56,306 nucleotides of DNA from CAYQJS01 sp964417895 (GTDB lineage Bacteria > Chloroflexota > UBA6077 > SHYK01), in NCBI GenBank assembly GCA_964417895.1, contig CAYQJS010000036.1, forward strand, positions 1-56,306, given 5' to 3'. The notes below the pieces were generated by a model. It saw only the letters and a program-made list of their open reading frames with translations, was not told the origin of the DNA and made no database searches. Both the position numbers and the translations under genes were made by a program. Below, in pieces: positions 44,293 through 53,158 of the stretch; position 1 is the stretch's first letter; each line of letters begins with the position of its first letter.

Positions 44293-46020
44293 CTACTGCT
44301 TGTCCCACAGGTGCACGTTCCACGGGGACCACGTGTTGCCGTGACGGCCGGGGCTCAAGTGCCCCAACCCGGTAATGCCCCTGGCGAATGCGTGCGGGGT
44401 GACCTGCCAGTACAGCGGCAGCTCCGCATAGTCCTCTTTCAAAACGATGCCCATGATCGCCACCTGGAGGCTCAGCCGCTCCTCGTCCGGGATCGTGATC
44501 TGCAGTTGCTGGATCAGCGGCTCCGCGGCGGCGCTGCAGTAGCCAGGATGGGCTCCTGTCCACCGGTTCTCCGGGCGCGCCGCGCGCCTGCACCCGTAAT
44601 GCTGGTTCTCCCAGCGCAGCTCGATCCGGTGCCCATAGAGCCCCGTGAACGGCAGCGTCGCGCGGTACTCGCCGACAGTGAGGAGGCTAGTGGGGATGAT
44701 GGTCTCCGTCGCGCCGGCTCCCACCTGGCGCCAGCCATCCGCCAGTACAGCCACGGCTTTAACGTGCCCCTGCCCGGGCGTCACGCGGATCTCTGTCTCC
44801 ATACGCTGCCCAGTGGGTGAGTGAACGAGAACGCCGTCCGGGCCTTTCTGCCACCCCGCCTCATCGAGGATGCGCTGCGCTAGATTCGGGTCATAGGACC
44901 ACTCTGGAATCGCGGCCCGAAACCGCGGGAGGCGTGGGTCGTCCGGCGGTACCCAGCTGTCCGCGGGGCGGCCGAGGCCCGCCAACTCAACCTCGTTCAC
45001 CCCATCCTTGTCGATGGTGTGATAGAGGGCACGCCTCACCCGTGGATCGCGAGCGGCGCTGGGCTTCGCGTACTCGGGACGGTGCTGAAAGTGCAGGCGG
45101 AACATCCGGCCATCGAAGGAGAGAACCACGTTGTTGCCCGCCTCGGGAGCCGCCCATCCACGCTGCAGCTCCCTGGCCATGTCGACCGAGAGGCCGTCGG
45201 GCAACGCTATTTCGACGTCGCCGCTCAGGATGTTGGCGAGCAGCGTGTTCGGATCGCTCAGAAACCTCACTGTGATCGAGTCGATCCTCGGCTTTCCCGC
45301 CACGTAGTCTGCAAACGAGGCGAACTCCAGGAATGCGCCCGGCTGCCACTCCACAAGACGGTAGGGCCCGGCGGCGACGTAGCTCGTGGTCCAGTATTCG
45401 TGGGCGATGAAGCGCTCGGGTTCCAGATTGGCCAGCGCCTCGCCCAGGATGTGCCGGGGGTACGGGTCGAAGAGCATTTGTTCGGCGAGCGGCGTAGTGC
45501 CTTTGAAGCGGAGCACGAGCGTGCTCGGGTCCGGCGCGCTCGCGCCAGCGAGCAAGTCCCGGGCGTCGACGGCGGTCGTGGGCAGGCCCGGGTGCACCAG
45601 GATCTCCCAACCGAGCAAGAAGTCGTCGGCGGTCACCGGTCGGCCATCGTGCCACTTCGCGTTCGGTCGGATTCTCCACGTCTGGTCCATCGTGCCGTCC
45701 GAGCGGACACGCCAGTCGCCCGTCTCAAGCGAGGGGATCGATTCGGCGAGCACGGGCTGGATATGACCGCCGTCGTCGATGATGGTCAGCGTTCGAGTCG
45801 TCAGCCAGTAGGGCTGGTGCGCTCCACCCGCGGACGATGTCCCGCCCCACGGCATCCAACCCTTCGGCTCCTGGAGGATCCCGACGCGCAGGCGCTTCGA
45901 GGCGGCCGGGGGCCCGTCGCCCCCCGGCAGCCGATCGCCGCTTGGGACCGACATAGGCGCCGAGCACGCCAGGGCCAGCATCGCGACCGCGAGCCACGCC
46001 CAGAGGCGCGCCGCTCGCAC
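44293..46020 (-). CDS. Family-5 solute-binding lipoprotein 7
   Basis: An SBP_bac_5 lipoprotein of 575 residues from the GTG at 46020, which has GAGGG 5 nt upstream and gives RAARLWAWLAVAMLALAC as signal, with Cys at residue 20. An ATG at 46077 would lengthen it by 19 residues but has a pyrimidine-rich upstream region and a poor signal. Family segments are KWHDGRPVTADDFLLG, YVAAGPYRLVEWQPG and ENRWTGAHPGYCS, with C-terminal PWNVHLWDKQ. It retains LYHTIDKDGVNEVELAG, where others have HAIDRxxLA. It is probably co-oriented with Rieske oxygenase 4 for joint expression. Confidence 0.88.
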   Translation of the reverse strand: MRAARLWAWLAVAMLALACSAPMSVPSGDRLPGGDGPPAASKRLRVGILQEPKGWMPWGGTSSAGGAHQPYWLTTRTLTIIDDGGHIQPVLAESIPSLETGDWRVRSDGTMDQTWRIRPNAKWHDGRPVTADDFLLGWEILVHPGLPTTAVDARDLLAGASAPDPSTLVLRFKGTTPLAEQMLFDPYPRHILGEALANLEPERFIAHEYWTTSYVAAGPYRLVEWQPGAFLEFASFADYVAGKPRIDSITVRFLSDPNTLLANILSGDVEIALPDGLSVDMARELQRGWAAPEAGNNVVLSFDGRMFRLHFQHRPEYAKPSAARDPRVRRALYHTIDKDGVNEVELAGLGRPADSWVPPDDPRLPRFRAAIPEWSYDPNLAQRILDEAGWQKGPDGVLVHSPTGQRMETEIRVTPGQGHVKAVAVLADGWRQVGAGATETIIPTSLLTVGEYRATLPFTGLYGHRIELRWENQHYGCRRAARPENRWTGAHPGYCSAAAEPLIQQLQITIPDEERLSLQVAIMGIVLKEDYAELPLYWQVTPHAFARGITGLGHLSPGRHGNTWSPWNVHLWDKQ

Positions 46021-46226
46021 GAGCGCCCTCGCGCCGCTCGTGGGGCGCGCGCGGTCGACGCTGTACAGCGAAACCATCAGGGGGAGGATAGCAGGTATGA
46101 ATGTTCGGCGCGGCTCAGCGCGCTTGTCCCCGGTGGTATACAATGGCCCCCGCTCCAGTCGAGAGTGTTCAGGCACAGAGTGCGACTGCCGCCCTCAGCG
46201 AACCGATATCGAAAGGAGAGCCCAGC

Positions 46227-47198
46227 ATGTACTCAGGACAGAAGGTAATCGACGTCCACGGCCATATGACCACCCCAGCCAAATTCCGGGGCTTCGCGAT
46301 GAATCTCATGACCATCCGCAGCCCGCGGAATCGCTTCGATATGTCGGACGAAGAGCTCGATCGCGCGCTCGGCCCGCACATCGATGCCCTCGATACCCGC
46401 AACATCGACTTCCAGCTGTTGAGCCCGCGGCCGGTGGCGATGTTTCAATGGGAGTCGCCGCACATCCAGCGGCAGTGGGCGAGCGTCACCAACGATGTGC
46501 TCTCGCAGAGCGTGAAGCTCCACCCCGACCGCTTCGGCGCGGTGGGCCAGCTGCCGCAGCAAGCCAAGGAGGACACGAGCGCTGTCCTCGACGAGCTCGA
46601 CCGCTGCATGAAGGAGCTCGGACACGTCGGGGTGCTGATCAATCCTGATCCGAGCGGCGAGCGCGACACGCCCGGCGTGGACGACAAGTACTGGTACCCG
46701 CTGTACGAGAAGGCGCAGGAGTACGACGCGCCGCTCCTACTCCACCCCTCGATCACCAAGGACCGCCGCGTCCGGTCGATCCCACACAACTACCAGATCA
46801 ACAACGTGTGGGAGGAATACCTCGCAACGCTGCTCTACATCGCGAGCGACGTCTTCAAGGACTTCCCGCGGTTGAAAGTCGTGATCTGCCACGGCGGCGG
46901 CGCGCTGAGCCGCCACTTCGACTCGGACATCCGCGACGGCCACCCAGCGCGCCGAGAGATCCAGGAGCGATTCGTCAACAACCTGTTCTTCGATACCTGC
47001 ATCTATGACCCGGCCTTCATGCGGACCATGGTGGCGCACAAGGGCGTCGACGCGGCGGTGTTCGGAACTGAGATCGGCGCGGCTCTGCGAACCGACGTGG
47101 TCGATCTCGTCGACAAGGTACCCGAGCTGACGACCGAGGACAAGGTCAAGATCTTCAACAAGAACCCGCTGAGGGTGTACAGCCGCATCGAGGTGTAA
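46227..47198 (+). CDS. Amidohydrolase-family hydratase, LigJ-like (4-oxalomesaconate hydratase-like)
   Basis: A 323-residue metal-dependent TIM-barrel protein. The metal motif is DVHGH (H11, H13), followed by MTTPAKFRGF, which resembles the HGHYTTAP start of 4-oxalomesaconate hydratase LigJ. Other shared points are LLSPRPVAM near residue 70, a His in APLLLHPS and HGGG in VVICHGGGALSRH. LigJ acts in the protocatechuate 4,5-cleavage route, after phthalate-type dioxygenases deliver protocatechuate. The exact reaction is inferred. AAGGAG stands 9 nt before the ATG at 46227. It diverges from binding protein 7. Confidence 0.75.
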   Translation: MYSGQKVIDVHGHMTTPAKFRGFAMNLMTIRSPRNRFDMSDEELDRALGPHIDALDTRNIDFQLLSPRPVAMFQWESPHIQRQWASVTNDVLSQSVKLHPDRFGAVGQLPQQAKEDTSAVLDELDRCMKELGHVGVLINPDPSGERDTPGVDDKYWYPLYEKAQEYDAPLLLHPSITKDRRVRSIPHNYQINNVWEEYLATLLYIASDVFKDFPRLKVVICHGGGALSRHFDSDIRDGHPARREIQERFVNNLFFDTCIYDPAFMRTMVAHKGVDAAVFGTEIGAALRTDVVDLVDKVPELTTEDKVKIFNKNPLRVYSRIEV

Positions 47199-47231
47199 GT
47201 CGGCAGGCAGAACTTCCCACGTTTTCATCTA

Positions 47232-47462
47232 TGGTTCACCCTCTCCCCAGCCCTCCCCTATCAAGGCAAGGGAGAGGGAGTAGAGCGTCCCCCGGCGGAG
47301 AGGGAGTAAGAACATCCCCTCCCCCCTTGTGGGGAAGGGCTAGGGAGAGGGGAGACCCGCTCGACCTGAGCCAGTCGAAGGACGAGCCTGGCATTGCGCA
47401 CCTCGGGCTCATGGTTCCCCTTCGACTCCGCTCAGGGCAGGCTCTCGCTCACCATGAGCGGT
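47232..47462. repeat. Family C repeat followed by family A repeat cluster
   Basis: C-rich/G-rich hairpins (47232-47357) run directly into two family A units with CGACCTGAGCCAGTCGAAGG and CCTTCGACTCCGCTCAGGGC. They fill the 319-bp space before the MFS gene. No gene is seen here. Confidence 0.7.
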
Positions 47463-47517
47463 TTTCATCCTTCACAATCCTGAGGCCGGAGGCCGAAGAA
47501 TCTCTCGTCAGTCGCGG

Positions 47518-48912
47518 ATGCCGGGAGATTCGCCTCCGGCTCCGGAATCCATGCCCATCCCAGGACGCGCGACCGCCGCGCCGGCGGACATACCGGGCCG
47601 CGCGGCGCCACCGCGGCAGGGCCCGTTGGGCCTCTTCTACGGCTGGTGGATGGTGGCCATCGCGGGGACCGCCCAATTCCTGAGCGGCGGTTTCTATCAG
47701 GTTGGGTTCTCCGCCTATTTCCTTCCAATCACTCGAGACCTGGGACTGAGCCGCACCGCCATCTCCCTCGCCTTCTCGATGCGAAGCCTGGAGGGTGGGC
47801 TGGACGGCCCGCTCGTGGGCTACCTGGTCGACCGCCTGGGCCCGCGTTTCATGATTCGGGCAGGCAGCGTCCTGACGAGCACAGGCTTCGTTCTCCTGGC
47901 GTTCACCCACGACTACCTTTCGTTCATGCTGGTGTTTCTCGGACTGCTGGTCCTGGGCGTCAACTCAGGCGTGGCCCTGCCCTTCTCATCACTCGTCAAC
48001 CACTGGTTTGCGCGCAAGCGTGCCATGGCCATCACCCTGTCCCACGTGGGCGTAGAGATCGGGGGAACGCTCCTCACTCCGCTCGTCGCTTTGATGGTCC
48101 TCAACGTCGGCTGGCGTCAGGCGGCGGTCGTGTCCGGGGTCGTTTTCCTCGCAGTGGTGCCTTTCCTCAGTCTGTTCGTACGGAATACGCCCGAGTCGAT
48201 GGGACTGCGTCCCGATGGTGACCCTCCGCGAGCGATTTCGCCTTCCGCTGACGGCAATCCCGCCCCCGGGGCAGGCTCGGCGCAGCGCGAGGTGGATTTT
48301 GCCGTCCGCGACGCCTTGAGAACGGAGGCTTTCTGGCACCTGGCGATGGCAGTTGGCGCTCGTCAATTCGCCAAGCAGGTCCTCATGGTGCATCTGATTC
48401 CTCTGCTCGTTTGGAAAGGAATCGATGAGCAAGCCGCTGCGCTGCTCCTTGGCGCCTTTGCGTTCTGCCAGATTCCTCTGCGGATTGTCGCGGCCTATTT
48501 CGCAGACCGGTGGTCCATGACAAAAGTCGCGGGGCTAGCGGGGCTGGCCGGTGTGGGGGCAGTCATTGTGCTGCTCCTGCCTGAGCACGGCTGGGTCGGG
48601 ACTGGCCTCCTCTTTGTCCTGCTGTTCGCACTGGCCGAGACCGGTAACAGCTCGGGCTGGGCTGTCATCGGCGACTTCTTTGGCCGCAGCAAGTACGCAA
48701 CGATCCGCGGCGCCATCGGCTTCGCCCAGAGCGCGATCTCCCTCCCCGCCCCCGTGCTGGCGGGATGGGTCTACGACAGTACGCAGAGCTACCAGGTGGC
48801 GTTGCTACCGGTCGCGGGCTGCTATCTTCTCGCCTTTGGTCTCTACTGGGCCCTTCGTCGCCCGCAGGCAAGGGTCGGGGAGATGGCCGGCATCCACATA
48901 GAGCGGACGTGA
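47518..48912 (+). CDS. Major facilitator superfamily transporter (OFA/monocarboxylate-like)
   Basis: A 464-residue inner-membrane carrier with about 12 hydrophobic segments and a hydrophilic central loop near residues 235-265. The start of TM1 (GLFYGWWMVAIAGTAQFLSGGFYQVGFSAY shortened here) and the loop GYLVDRLGPRFMI, equivalent to the MFS motif A, fit the oxalate/formate and monocarboxylate branch. It could import the carboxylates handled by the oxygenases, but nothing ties it to them except position. No ribosome site is obvious before the ATG at 47518. The ATG at 47551 is an alternative and would remove 11 residues of the N-terminal tail without affecting TM1. Confidence 0.85.
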   Translation: MPGDSPPAPESMPIPGRATAAPADIPGRAAPPRQGPLGLFYGWWMVAIAGTAQFLSGGFYQVGFSAYFLPITRDLGLSRTAISLAFSMRSLEGGLDGPLVGYLVDRLGPRFMIRAGSVLTSTGFVLLAFTHDYLSFMLVFLGLLVLGVNSGVALPFSSLVNHWFARKRAMAITLSHVGVEIGGTLLTPLVALMVLNVGWRQAAVVSGVVFLAVVPFLSLFVRNTPESMGLRPDGDPPRAISPSADGNPAPGAGSAQREVDFAVRDALRTEAFWHLAMAVGARQFAKQVLMVHLIPLLVWKGIDEQAAALLLGAFAFCQIPLRIVAAYFADRWSMTKVAGLAGLAGVGAVIVLLLPEHGWVGTGLLFVLLFALAETGNSSGWAVIGDFFGRSKYATIRGAIGFAQSAISLPAPVLAGWVYDSTQSYQVALLPVAGCYLLAFGLYWALRRPQARVGEMAGIHIERT

Positions 48913-49110
48913 CACCGGGTCGGGGCTATTGGCCGAGCAACTGGATAGCGACGCTTCTTGCAGGCGTTCGCGCCTTCATATCCCTTGCCAGCAGTTCGCT
49001 GCGGCCGAACCCCACGGCTATTCGGCGTCGTCAACGTATCATGGGTCGGTCGAGAGGGGTATGAATTGAGGTGGACGTCGGGAGTTTAGTGGCGGAAGTG
49101 GAGGTACCCC

Positions 49111-51693
49111 GTGGCGCATCGCGCGATACGACTAGCCGGCGTTTTCGTGGCCGCCGCTGCGGTCCTGCTTTCGACGGGAGCCTCGCAGGTCCCAACTCCA
49201 ACTCCAGCTCCAACTCCATGTGATGAAGTAGCGGACCAGCTGACGAGTGCTCGACTCTACGACAAGGCCATCGAAGCCTACAACGAGATCCTGAAGCTGA
49301 GTGCCACCCCGCCGCCCGAGCGCCGGTGCGCCGTCGCTGGACTCCAGCGGGTTTTTCGCGAGCTTCTCGCTCTAGGAAGTAACCTCGAGGCCAACAACAG
49401 CTGGGATGAAGCCCGTGATTTGTACAAAAAAGCGCTCGCGATCGATCCGTATGACCCCCGGGCCAGGGCGGGATTTGATCGGGCGGATAAGGCGTCCAAG
49501 GCTGCTGGCGCCAATGAAGCCTATGAGAGTGTTCGTTCCCTGGCGAGCGCTGGCCGCCATACGGAAGCTGCGAAGAAGCTCACGGCGATCCTTGATAAAG
49601 ATCCTTACGTAACGGTCCCCGCGGATCTTAAATACCTCGTTCTGGATGATCAACCGGCTCTTAGATACCTAGTTCCGGACGATCAGCCGGCTCGTTGGTG
49701 GCAGTTCTGGCAGCAAGACTGGGCGTGGCCCTTCAAGATCGCTCTGTTCTTTCTTCTGGCACTAGCCTTGCTGGCGTTTCGTTCGAGGATACAGGGGGTT
49801 CTCCACCTTTGGTTGCTGCGTAGGTCCGGGCCGAGCCTGGACTTCAAGGACTTCGACAAGGGCGCCACCGATCTCGATATTGGAAAGACACTTTCAGCGC
49901 TCGCCCAGCAGCAGTACCACGAGTTCAACGACGAGGGTGGGGCGCTCAGCGTCCGCTTAGTTGACGGCGATGTCAGCGGATTCACGATCCCGGTTGCGAT
50001 AAGCTCCGCTGCCCCGCAGCTAAAGGTTGCCGAGATCGTCTCCGCGGTGCTCGACTGGGTGATCCCATCTCGAGTCTTAGAGGTCTCAGGTGCACTCCAG
50101 AAGCAGGGCGGCCGAGGTGCGGGACTCACGCTCACGCTCACTGAGAAGTACTCTCATCGGGTGGTGGATACGGTCACGCTCTGGCAGCGGGATTTTGGGC
50201 CATCTTCGACCGCCACCGTCGCCGGGGACACGGAAGGGGCCAAATCGGCTGCGGATCCGGCTCCTTTCTATTCGCTGGCCGGGGTGGCGGGCTACTGGGC
50301 GGTGTTCGAGGTGCAGAAGTACACACGCGAGAGAAAACCTGGCACCCCTAAGTTCGCGCCACTCGGCACCAGTATGTGGGAGAGCTACGCCGCATTCCGA
50401 ATGGGCGTGCGGCTGCAGCTCGAAGATCGCGAGGAGGCGAGGCGACTCTATGCCCAGGCGTACCAGCGCGACAACTCTAACTATGGCGCGCTTGCCAATC
50501 TCGGGTCCCTGAGCCGAGAAGACAAGGACAATGCGCAGGCAGAACAGCTGCTTGTTGGGGCTAGGAAAGCCGCAGCTAGCGCCGTTGTGGGACGAGACAA
50601 GTGGGATTCCGTCGTTCGGATGCTTCTAAGCGATGTCTGGTTCAAGGCTACATACCTTCTGGCCGCTACCTATGCATACATGCCATTGTCGACAGGGGAT
50701 GGGCAGCAAGGCGCCCCGGGTAACGCTCAGCCAGTTTACAGACTAGCCAATGCACTCACGGAGGCGCAACGCCTGGTAGACGAAATCAAGAGGGTCCTGA
50801 GCAACCTAGAGACGCCTGAGCCCTGGCAATGGGTGAACGAGGAGCCTGCCAGAACTAATCCTCCTCGCCGAGAGGAACAGGATCGAATAGCAAGGGAGGA
50901 GGAGGAGCTTCGCTCCTATCTCCGTTTCCTCAAGCCGAACGCCCACGTGTTGTGTGCTGCGATACTGGAACGCTCAGGTGAGCCGATCAAGGCAAGGGAG
51001 CAACTTGACTTCGTCAACGAGCGCGACCGTCTGAACCCTCGTGTTCAATACAACCTTGCCTGCTACCACTCCGAGGCGGGTACGAGCGAGGATGCGCAGG
51101 CCCCTCCGCAGGGCCCAGCGGACGAGTATCAGAAGGCCCTTGAGCATCTCCGGCGGGCCCTCCGCACGGGTGGCCCCGAGCTGACTCGCTGGGCCAGAGA
51201 AGACCCTTCGCTTGAAGGGGTGAGGACGAAGGGTGAGACCGAGTTCAACAAGATCGTCGCAAAGTACTCGCCCGGTGCTCAGGTATCATCCTCGCTCCCC
51301 CTGGCCGGCCTCGTAGCTATCGGGGAGATTTACGCGCAACAGCTCAAAGCGGAGGCGATCACCACGGCCGAGCAACTGATTCTGCGAGCGGATACGGAAG
51401 GTGAGCGCCTGGCGCTTGCGACCAAGGTCGACGTACTGCCGAGGCTACTGCTGAGGTGGGCTCGCCTTGCCGACTTGATGCGGATCGAGGGGATCGAAAC
51501 AGAGGCGGCGAATCTGCTCGCCGCGGCTGACATCGACTCGATCAATACTCTCGCTGTTCAGGACCCGACCGAGCTTGCTGGCATGCTCGTCCAGGTCAAC
51601 CGGGCTCATAAGATCATGAAGGAGCCGCCTCCACCTGAGGCCGTTGCCGGGTGGGTCGAGGACGCCATCCATACAGTACCGAGGGTGAGCTAG
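49111..51693 (+). CDS. Membrane-anchored TPR protein with C-terminal DUF4332 domain
   Basis: An unrecognised 860-residue multidomain protein. A signal helix (residues about 8-26) is followed by a PTPTPAPTP linker and TPR-like repeats (about 35-165). Next come a tandem 11-residue duplication (KYLVLDDQPAL, RYLVPDDQPAR), a transmembrane helix near 207-224, a mixed domain (about 240-420), further TPR-like helices (about 425-690) and a C-terminal helix-hairpin-helix DUF4332 domain (about 765-855). Key DUF4332 segments are LLRWARLADLMRIEGI and AAADIDSINTLAVQDP. Start is the GTG at 49111 with GGAGGT 5 nt upstream. Neighbouring genes are unrelated, so it may be a scaffold joining membrane and cytosol; this is inference. 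Codon use looks less GC-biased than nearby genes. Confidence 0.75.
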   Translation: MAHRAIRLAGVFVAAAAVLLSTGASQVPTPTPAPTPCDEVADQLTSARLYDKAIEAYNEILKLSATPPPERRCAVAGLQRVFRELLALGSNLEANNSWDEARDLYKKALAIDPYDPRARAGFDRADKASKAAGANEAYESVRSLASAGRHTEAAKKLTAILDKDPYVTVPADLKYLVLDDQPALRYLVPDDQPARWWQFWQQDWAWPFKIALFFLLALALLAFRSRIQGVLHLWLLRRSGPSLDFKDFDKGATDLDIGKTLSALAQQQYHEFNDEGGALSVRLVDGDVSGFTIPVAISSAAPQLKVAEIVSAVLDWVIPSRVLEVSGALQKQGGRGAGLTLTLTEKYSHRVVDTVTLWQRDFGPSSTATVAGDTEGAKSAADPAPFYSLAGVAGYWAVFEVQKYTRERKPGTPKFAPLGTSMWESYAAFRMGVRLQLEDREEARRLYAQAYQRDNSNYGALANLGSLSREDKDNAQAEQLLVGARKAAASAVVGRDKWDSVVRMLLSDVWFKATYLLAATYAYMPLSTGDGQQGAPGNAQPVYRLANALTEAQRLVDEIKRVLSNLETPEPWQWVNEEPARTNPPRREEQDRIAREEEELRSYLRFLKPNAHVLCAAILERSGEPIKAREQLDFVNERDRLNPRVQYNLACYHSEAGTSEDAQAPPQGPADEYQKALEHLRRALRTGGPELTRWAREDPSLEGVRTKGETEFNKIVAKYSPGAQVSSSLPLAGLVAIGEIYAQQLKAEAITTAEQLILRADTEGERLALATKVDVLPRLLLRWARLADLMRIEGIETEAANLLAAADIDSINTLAVQDPTELAGMLVQVNRAHKIMKEPPPPEAVAGWVEDAIHTVPRVS
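49190..49221. repeat. CCAACT microsatellite inside the TPR-DUF4332 gene
   Basis: Imperfect tandem 6-mers CCAACT/CCAGCT encode the PTPTPAPTP linker. Multiples of six keep the frame, so slippage would change linker length only. Confidence 0.7.
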
Positions 51694-51756
51694 CGGGGGC
51701 ACGCCGCCGTTATCCTCATGTAGCGGTCGGCCCCTTCGCCGGCATTCGAGCACCCT

Positions 51757-52830
51757 CTAAATGAGAGGCTTGCCGCCGAAACGCTCCAACCAGCGTGGGA
51801 TGGCGTCCCGGTTGAAGATGTGGACGGGAAGGTCGCCGCGCAGCGCCTTGAGAATGTCGGTATTCACCCACTCCGTGTTCTGACCGACGGTGCGACCCAC
51901 CGGCGCCTCCGCCCCGGCGATGCGCAGTGGGGTTCCGCCGTGGGGCCTCAGCAGCACCTTGTCTCCGAGTCCGCGTAGCGGACTGTCTTCGGCGATCGGC
52001 TCTTCTTCGAAGGCATTCAGGCCTGCGCCGGCGATGACGCCCTCCTGGATCGCATCGCACAGCGCCTTCTCGTCGACAGCCTCGCCGCGTGACGTGTTAA
52101 TGAAGTAGGCGGTCGTCTTCATCATCGAGAACTCTTTCGTTCCCATCATGTGCCGGGTCTCTTTGGTGAGGACGACGTGCATTGTCACGACGTCGGATTG
52201 GCGCAAGAGCGTCTCGAGATCCACCGGCTTAGCGCCGAACTCCAGGAAACGGTAGTCGGGGATATAGGGATCGTAGGCGAGGATGTTGATGTTCCAGGGC
52301 CGCATCAGCTGCGCAACGCGGGCGCCGATCCTGCCGAGGCCAATGATCCCCAGGGTGATCCCGACGTAGCCGTCGGACTGGCGCGTTCCGACATAAGCTC
52401 CCTGCCGGTCCGCTGTCCACCAGCCGCCCTGTTTGATGGTTGTATCTTGCTGCTGGAGCCGCTTCAGCGAGGCGAGCATCATGGTGACGGTCACCTCTGC
52501 GATGTTGCCCCAGTTGGACTCGACGGGCGCATGGGTTACCAGGATTCCCAGCTCTGTGCACGCGTCGACGTCGATCTCGTCGACGCCCACGGTGCTCTTG
52601 GCGACGATGCGCAGGTCCGGGGCCGCCTCCAGCACCCGCCGCGTGATCGGCGAGGCGCGCATGGAGGTGCCGGCGAGAGCGGCCGCTCCCTTCGCCATGC
52701 TGGCGATCTCGGCCTCGTTGTCGCCTCCTGGCTGGTGCCACTCCGGCTTTCCGAGCTCGATTTCGCAGCCGTTCCCTTTCAACAACTCGTGGCTATCGCC
52801 GATCGGGGCGAACATAAACACTTTCGGCAT
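51757..52830 (-). CDS. D-isomer-specific 2-hydroxyacid dehydrogenase (phosphoglycerate-dehydrogenase-like)
   Basis: A 357-residue NAD-dependent dehydrogenase. The Rossmann motif is GLGRIG at 164-169. Catalytic residues are R248 (NTSRGEAVDE), E277 (AFEEEP) and H297 (LLRPHGG), all in the expected order. It lacks the C-terminal ACT domain of SerA, and LRPHGG replaces the usual LTPHIGG, so a catabolic 2-hydroxyacid is likelier than serine synthesis. I chose the ATG at 52830 with GAGAGG 8 nt upstream; the frame continues upstream into non-coding sequence. It stands alone and is convergent with the TPR-DUF4332 gene. Confidence 0.88.
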   Translation of the reverse strand: MPKVFMFAPIGDSHELLKGNGCEIELGKPEWHQPGGDNEAEIASMAKGAAALAGTSMRASPITRRVLEAAPDLRIVAKSTVGVDEIDVDACTELGILVTHAPVESNWGNIAEVTVTMMLASLKRLQQQDTTIKQGGWWTADRQGAYVGTRQSDGYVGITLGIIGLGRIGARVAQLMRPWNINILAYDPYIPDYRFLEFGAKPVDLETLLRQSDVVTMHVVLTKETRHMMGTKEFSMMKTTAYFINTSRGEAVDEKALCDAIQEGVIAGAGLNAFEEEPIAEDSPLRGLGDKVLLRPHGGTPLRIAGAEAPVGRTVGQNTEWVNTDILKALRGDLPVHIFNRDAIPRWLERFGGKPLI

Positions 52831-52907
52831 TATTGAAACCTCTCCCAGGTTGTTCGTTATTGCGCCCCAGGACCATCTGCGGGAATGGTACACCGGCGCG
52901 TGACGGC

Positions 52908-53158
52908 CTCACCCCACCAAACGGGGCTACCCTCCCACCCTGACCCTCCCCCGCACGGGGGGAGGGGACAAATGCACGCCCTCATCCCACCAAGCGGGCT
53001 ACCCCCCTCCCTAACCCTCCCCCGCAAGGGGGGAGGGGACAGAGCACTCCGCTCGACGGGGAGGGGACAGGCGCAATCCCTCCCCTCGACGGGGAGGGGT
53101 TGGGTGGGGGTCAATCCAGGCAAGCGAGAACTGCGAAACACCTGCCTCGATTTGCCTA
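52908..53158. repeat. Family C tandem repeat array with inverted conserved flank
   Basis: Two 70-bp units (52912-52981 and 52982-53050), each with CACCAA[A/G]CGGG, CTACCC, CCCTCCCCC and GGGGGGAGGGGACA, are followed by two shorter hairpins. The array ends in the reverse complement of the 71-187 flank (GAACTGCGAAACACCTGCCTC). No gene is seen in 52831-53155. Confidence 0.75.

Noticed and set aside
45019..46248. Plus-strand frame antisense to binding protein 7
   Set aside because: Arg/Gly/Val-rich translation without motifs; the real gene is on the minus strand.
52908..53060. CRISPR-like tandem repeats
   Set aside because: Repeat units are GC hairpins about 70 bp long with no unique spacers and no cas genes.
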